Assembly (NCBI GenBank): GCA_016789205.1
Contig: JAEURF010000043.1
Coordinates: 1 to 9,620 of the forward strand
DNA length: 9,620 bases
Source of the DNA: Anaerolineales bacterium
Lineage (GTDB): Bacteria > Chloroflexota > Anaerolineae > Anaerolineales > Villigracilaceae
Direction of reading: 5' to 3'
Shown here: piece after piece, positions 5,947-9,620 of the stretch
Layout: the number at the start of each line of letters is the position of its first letter
How positions within the stretch are numbered: position 1 is the first letter of the stretch
The notes under the pieces: model-generated
Database searches by the model: none
Told to the model about the DNA's origin: nothing
What the model saw: only the letters and a program-made list of their open reading frames with translations
Made by a program: the position numbers and the translations under genes

Positions 5947-7095
5947 ATGTTTAACCTCAAAAAAGATTTCTTACTTGACCCTTCCGTTACATTTCTCAAT
6001 CATGGTTCATTTGGAGCGACGCCCAAGCCTGTTTTCAAAGAATATCAACGCTGGCAAAGAGAGTTGGAGAATCAGCCTGTGGAGTTTTTGGGCAGGCGAC
6101 ACAATGATTTAATGCTGGTATCACGTTTAGCGTTAGCAAAATATCTTGGAACGAAAGCAGAAAATTTAGTCTATGTACAAAATGCGACGATAGGCTTAAA
6201 TATTGTAGCGCGTTCATTGAAATTAAGTGAAGGCGATGAGGTGCTTTCAACCAATCATGAATACGGTGCACTTGACCGAACGTGGAGATTCCTTGCAAAA
6301 GAAAATGGTTTTACATATCTTAATCAGAAAGTTGAATTAACTTCACATGCTGACTTTGTGAAGTCTTTTTTGCAAGGTGTTACTGCAAATACAAAAGTGA
6401 TTTTTTTGAGTCACATTGCTTCGTCAACGGCGACGATATTTCCACTTGAAAAAATTATCCAATTTGCGAAATCAAAAAATATTATTACAGTCATTGATGG
6501 TGCACACGCGCCGGGTCAAATAGACTTAAACCTTGATTCGCTGAATGTAGATTTTTATGCTGGTAATTTGCATAAATGGTTATGTGCGCCAAAAGGCGCG
6601 GGCTTTTTATATGCAAGCCCTAAGGTTCAACATTTATTAAAGCCATTGATTGTTTCATGGGGCTATGAGTCTGAATCGCCGAGCAATTCAAAATTTGTGG
6701 ATGAACATGAAGGGCAAGGCACGCGCGATATTGCCGCGTTCTTAACTGTCCCGAAGGCGATTGCGTACCAGCAAGAGCAGGATTGGGTCAAGGTAAGAGG
6801 CGCATGTCATCAATTGGCTGTTGAGGCTTGGCATCGCATTCATGAATTGACGAAAATGACTCCGCTTCACGCTTCGCGTGACCCTGAAACTTGGTTCGCC
6901 CAAATGACAGTTTCCTCACTTCCGATTAATACTGATGTTGTATCTCTTAGGCACAGGCTTTACGATGAATTTCGTATTGAAATCCCGCTGATTGATTGGC
7001 ATGGGAACAAATTAATCCGCACATCCGTCCAAGGATATAATTCTAGAAGTGATATTAACCGCTTAATTCAAGCTTTGAAAAAATTGATAAATTGA
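5947..7095 (+). CDS. Class V aminotransferase, isopenicillin-N-epimerase-like (PLP enzyme)
   Basis: This 383-residue protein has fold-type I PLP enzyme features in order: FLNHGSFGATP near the N-terminus, VQNATIGLN at about 77-85 (phosphate contact), VIDGAHAPGQ with cofactor Asp184 and His187, and the Schiff-base lysine Lys210 in AGNLHKWLCAPKGAGFLY. GTRDIAAFLTVP follows at about 258-269, and Arg358 (LIRTSVQGYN) probably binds substrate carboxylate. The N-terminal motif and NLHKW place it with the CefD-like branch, not with PhnW or SerC. Real members act on varied amino or sulfur substrates; beta-lactam synthesis is not implied. A longer frame begins at TTG 5914, but that extension covers the TATAAT box and lacks family motifs, so I chose ATG 5947. 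It ends 2 bp before the CAP gene's ATG, so the two are likely cotranscribed. Confidence 0.85.
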   Translation: MFNLKKDFLLDPSVTFLNHGSFGATPKPVFKEYQRWQRELENQPVEFLGRRHNDLMLVSRLALAKYLGTKAENLVYVQNATIGLNIVARSLKLSEGDEVLSTNHEYGALDRTWRFLAKENGFTYLNQKVELTSHADFVKSFLQGVTANTKVIFLSHIASSTATIFPLEKIIQFAKSKNIITVIDGAHAPGQIDLNLDSLNVDFYAGNLHKWLCAPKGAGFLYASPKVQHLLKPLIVSWGYESESPSNSKFVDEHEGQGTRDIAAFLTVPKAIAYQQEQDWVKVRGACHQLAVEAWHRIHELTKMTPLHASRDPETWFAQMTVSSLPINTDVVSLRHRLYDEFRIEIPLIDWHGNKLIRTSVQGYNSRSDINRLIQALKKLIN

Positions 7096-7097
7096 TT

Positions 7098-8126
7098 ATG
7101 AAAAAAATAAATATTTTTATTCTTTTGCTTTTATCCCTCTCGATATTTTTAAGTGTATTTCCGTCAAAAGAAGTTAATGCAAAACCGATTCAATTTCAAA
7201 TTACTACACCTACTCAATTAATTGAAGCCGTGAATAATTTGCGTGTTTCTTATGGGCTTGCACCTTTGACATCACATCCGATTTTGATGCAATCGGCGCA
7301 ATCGCAAGCAGATTATATGGCGGCGACCGGTAATGTGACTCATACACGCCCCGGCGGAATCACATATACTCAACAATTGCTTTCGCTTGGTTTTCCATTG
7401 GCTGGAGATTTATCGCTTGGTGGGTTTCGTGCTGAAAATATTTTGTATAGTTCAGGGTTTTTAGATTGGAATGGTGTGCCACCCGGCTGGCAAGACGATG
7501 CGCATATGAACACGATGCTTTCGCAAAATTTTACGCATATTGGCGCAGGCATTTCGCAATCGGGCGGTGCTTATTATTATGCAGTGGATACCGCCGCATC
7601 CACATCCAATGGTCAAATGCAAAGCACAGCGCCACAGATTCTTGAAGGTTCATCAGGTACTTCGGGTGAGGCGGCTGGTGTCAGTCAATTTATGGTTCCG
7701 ATTACGCTTAGCACAGCCGATGCACAAGGCAGGGTTTTTCATAAAGTGCAATACGGTCAAACTTTGTGGAGTATCGCGATTGCATACGGTACGACTATTA
7801 AAAATATTCAAGCCTTAAATAATTTAGGTGAAGATTTAACAATTTATCAAGGACAAGATTTGTTGGTGTTGCAAGGTGTAACACCATCTGCTCCGCCAAC
7901 TTCAGAAGCAACGGCAACGCCTGCCGTTTCACCAACTATCCCGTCAACCGTTACACAACCCGCCACTTTAGAGCCAACCCAAAGTATCGTCACAGCTACA
8001 CTTGAAGAAATAGAAGCAAATACCTCAAACCCTGCAAATTCAAGATTGCTTGTAATTTTGTTAATTGTCGCCGCATTTGTTGGCGCGGGCATGGCGGTCT
8101 GGGTAATAAGAGACCCAAATAATTAA
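7098..8126 (+). CDS. Secreted CAP (SCP/PR1)-domain protein with LysM domain and C-terminal membrane anchor
   Basis: This 342-residue surface protein has four parts. A Sec signal peptide (residues 1-28) ends at VNA. A CAP domain (about 37-165) keeps His82 (VTHTRPG), Glu113 (RAENIL) and His136 (DDAHMNTML), the usual cavity residues. A LysM domain (about 214-258, from FHKVQYGQTLWSIA to YQGQDLLVL) should bind peptidoglycan or a similar glycan. A Ser/Thr/Pro-rich linker (about 261-300) leads to a transmembrane helix (316-336) and a short RDPNN tail. The layout suggests a wall-spanning protein tethered to the membrane. Bacterial CAP proteins have no single known activity. ATG 7098 is preferred to TTG 7092, which overlaps the upstream stop. 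Neither has a visible ribosome site, so translation may depend on coupling to the aminotransferase gene. Its stop shares TTAA with the convergent DUF1015 gene. Confidence 0.86.
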   Translation: MKKINIFILLLLSLSIFLSVFPSKEVNAKPIQFQITTPTQLIEAVNNLRVSYGLAPLTSHPILMQSAQSQADYMAATGNVTHTRPGGITYTQQLLSLGFPLAGDLSLGGFRAENILYSSGFLDWNGVPPGWQDDAHMNTMLSQNFTHIGAGISQSGGAYYYAVDTAASTSNGQMQSTAPQILEGSSGTSGEAAGVSQFMVPITLSTADAQGRVFHKVQYGQTLWSIAIAYGTTIKNIQALNNLGEDLTIYQGQDLLVLQGVTPSAPPTSEATATPAVSPTIPSTVTQPATLEPTQSIVTATLEEIEANTSNPANSRLLVILLIVAAFVGAGMAVWVIRDPNN

Positions 8127-9463
8127 ACAGTAACCTTTCTCGCTTCCACATAAAAACGTTTTTCTTTTGCTTCACCCATCGAAAATGCTTTGCGGGGCAA
8201 CACGCCATCTACAATCACCGTTTTGAACAAATCTGATTTATGCATCCCAGCCAAATAAAAACCTGCATGTTCATTTTGTGAAGAGATTTTTTTCAAAACA
8301 TCTTCACCATGTACATAATCAATTTTTTCTGCACCATTATTTTCTAAAAATGAATCTAGAAATGTTTGGATTGTTCCAACTGCCAAATTTGTAGATGGAT
8401 TCGCAACTTCAATGATTCCGAATTGATTCACGCCTCTTACTAGACCAACTAACTGTTTTTGACCCTCAGCAGAATCTACCTTTTGAGTCATTTCTGCATA
8501 ACTTGATACAGTTGAATAACCAAGGTTGTCACCAAAGAATTTTTTTAATTCCACTAGCAAATCTTTTTTGAGATGAAACAAAACGCGATGAATCGGTTCA
8601 AATTCTAAGCCTTCATCATGAACATTTTCAATTTCAACCAGTGCATAGCGTGCTGGATGATTCATCCCAACCTGTGACTTAATCTGCTCCCAATATTCTT
8701 TTGCCGCCGCCATCGAATGATTACCATCGCCCATAGCAAATAACAAAACAGGTGTATCTTTATTCAACTCATATTTTTTTATAAAGTCTTCATGGTTGGC
8801 AAGGTTTCGCAATGATTCAATGACTTGATTTTCAAGCTCCTCTGTCACTGCATAGCCTGCTACATGACCACTCCCAAGCATTAACTCAAAATCATATAAC
8901 TTTTTCAAATCTGCTTTTGATTTGCTAACCGACTCAATCACGGTATGCTTTGGGTCATCAATCAAAACCAAAATATGAGGTAATTCCAAAAGGGCACCTT
9001 GACGAACTTTAACGCGCGGCGGCAAGCGGTCTATGATTGTTCCTTCGGTTGGGTGAATTAAAACTTTTGTGTTTCCTTTGAAATCATATTGTTCTAAATC
9101 AAGACACAGCATAACACCCTTACGAGTTTTCCCATTAATAGTCCGTTCAACATAAATCAAACCCTCATACAATTGAAAAAAATCATTTTCTATATATTTC
9201 TTCATTGAGGTTTGAATATTCTTAACCCGCTCATCTTTATCTTCATTTTCTAAATACACTTCAGGGAAAATTAGATTTAATGTCGAAGGCGCATCCTCAA
9301 CTAATTTTTCAACCTCGTGCCAATATTCAGGTTCAGATGTAAATTGGTCACAAGCAATCACAGCCCATTTGGTTAAGTCAATATTTGATTTTGGAAGATA
9401 CACTTGTGGAATTTGAATACCAAGGTCACTAATCGTTTTCGTTTCATTTTTTTGTGCCAGCAT
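8123..9463 (-). CDS. DUF1015 family protein, serA-linked
   Basis: This 446-residue protein has the usual length of the DUF1015 family. Recognisable blocks are WAVIACDQFTSEPEYWHEVE near the N-terminus, HPTEGT at 137-142, LLFAMGDGNHSMAAAKEYW with GDGNHS at 245-250, ARYALVEIENVHDEGLEFEP (about 271-290) followed by IHRVLF, and the C-terminal VDGVLPRKAFSMGEAKEKRFY. Most family members I recall have DGHHR at the central motif; this one has DGNHS. No signal peptide or membrane segment is visible. A longer frame runs 132 bp further upstream, but that part lies over the serA-like gene in another frame, so I chose ATG 9463. AAGGA (9476-9480) lies 12 nt before it, a long spacing. The 5-bp gap to the serA stop indicates an operon. 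Function is unassigned; a link to serine metabolism is inferred from the neighbour. Confidence 0.85.
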   Translation of the reverse strand: MLAQKNETKTISDLGIQIPQVYLPKSNIDLTKWAVIACDQFTSEPEYWHEVEKLVEDAPSTLNLIFPEVYLENEDKDERVKNIQTSMKKYIENDFFQLYEGLIYVERTINGKTRKGVMLCLDLEQYDFKGNTKVLIHPTEGTIIDRLPPRVKVRQGALLELPHILVLIDDPKHTVIESVSKSKADLKKLYDFELMLGSGHVAGYAVTEELENQVIESLRNLANHEDFIKKYELNKDTPVLLFAMGDGNHSMAAAKEYWEQIKSQVGMNHPARYALVEIENVHDEGLEFEPIHRVLFHLKKDLLVELKKFFGDNLGYSTVSSYAEMTQKVDSAEGQKQLVGLVRGVNQFGIIEVANPSTNLAVGTIQTFLDSFLENNGAEKIDYVHGEDVLKKISSQNEHAGFYLAGMHKSDLFKTVIVDGVLPRKAFSMGEAKEKRFYVEARKVTV

Positions 9464-9468
9464 ATTTT

Positions 9469-9620
9469 TTATCCATCCTTTGCAAAGGCAATCATTTTTT
9501 GTGCCACTTCTGCACCCACTCGTGCTTGTGCTTCTTTTGTCGCCGCGCCAATGTGTGGAGATGCAATCACATTTTCTAACTTCGCTAACTTCCAATCGGT
9601 GGGTGGTTCTTCAGTGAATA
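9469..9620 (-). CDS. serA: D-3-phosphoglycerate dehydrogenase-like protein, C-terminal fragment (5' end outside window)
   Basis: Reading the minus strand from the right edge gives 49 residues ending at TAA (9471-9469). They include FTEEPPTDWKLAKLENVI, then ASPHIGAATKEAQARVG, then a final helix. EEPP with a following PHIGAAT is the C-terminal signature of D-isomer-specific 2-hydroxyacid dehydrogenases. The His is the catalytic acid/base, and the GAAT-x-EAQ form is typical of SerA. The protein ends about 25 residues after this motif, so there is no ACT domain: it is the short form without the usual serine-feedback domain. It would carry out the first step of serine synthesis. Phosphoglycerate versus another 2-hydroxyacid cannot be settled from the fragment alone. 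Confidence 0.75.
   Translation of the reverse strand, partial: FTEEPPTDWKLAKLENVIASPHIGAATKEAQARVGAEVAQKMIAFAKDG

Noticed and set aside
5947..7095. Aminotransferase as PhnW (2-aminoethylphosphonate transaminase), which would complete a phosphonate pathway
   Set aside because: Class V includes PhnW, but the FLNHGSFG and NLHKW motifs fit the isopenicillin-N-epimerase-like branch. The gene also lies beyond an opposite-strand gene and has its own promoter.
9464..9595. 44-residue N-terminal extension of the DUF1015 protein to 9595
   Set aside because: It overlaps the serA-like C-terminus in another frame. That frame carries the PHIGAAT motif and is clearly the coding one, and the DUF1015 similarity begins after ATG 9463.
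1..9620. CRISPR array, tRNA, rRNA or phage genes
   Set aside because: I found no regularly spaced repeats, no tRNA-like cloverleaf and no phage-type genes while reading both strands. The only repeats seen are those listed.

Overview
This is an AT-rich window from a free-living bacterium. My best guess is Chloroflexota, of the Anaerolineae type. That rests on a lipoprotein whose mature end is Cys followed by a glycine run, a CAP-LysM protein with a Ser/Thr/Pro linker and C-terminal anchor, a DUF1015 gene next to serA, and the general codon style. It is inference, because no rRNA or other marker gene is present. All genes look chromosomal and intact except the two cut by the window edges.

Layout. 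(1) Positions 2-220 hold the C-terminal end of a PiT-type phosphate transporter. (2) Positions 221-389 are a regulatory region with a good sigma70-type promoter, a second possible promoter, and a perfect 8-3-8 direct repeat that resembles a Pho box. (3) Positions 390-4391 are a four-gene ABC importer operon: a substrate-binding lipoprotein, two permeases and an ATPase. A perfect 28-bp palindrome lies between the binding-protein gene and the permeases, and a strong rho-independent terminator closes the operon. (4) Positions 4431-4552 are a small non-coding element with 18-bp inverted ends, probably a MITE, inserted directly after the terminator. (5) Positions 4565-5380 encode a cytoplasmic alkaline-phosphatase-superfamily phosphodiesterase. 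(6) On the minus strand, 5366-5890 encode a DJ-1/PfpI protein that overlaps the phosphodiesterase tail to tail. (7) From a 56-bp divergent promoter region, a class V aminotransferase (probably translated from a leaderless mRNA) and a CAP-LysM surface protein run rightward to 8126. (8) On the minus strand, a DUF1015 gene (8123-9463) lies 5 bp downstream of the 3' end of a serA-like dehydrogenase.

How the parts may work together. A phosphate transporter, a Pho-box-like repeat, an iron/thiamine/aminoethylphosphonate-type ABC importer and a cytoplasmic phosphodiesterase form a coherent phosphorus-scavenging set. The simplest reading is import of a small organophosphorus compound followed by hydrolysis in the cytoplasm. 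The substrate is not readable from sequence. The right-hand third is a separate unit for serine or amino-acid metabolism (serA-DUF1015). The aminotransferase, PfpI and CAP genes have no clear shared pathway.
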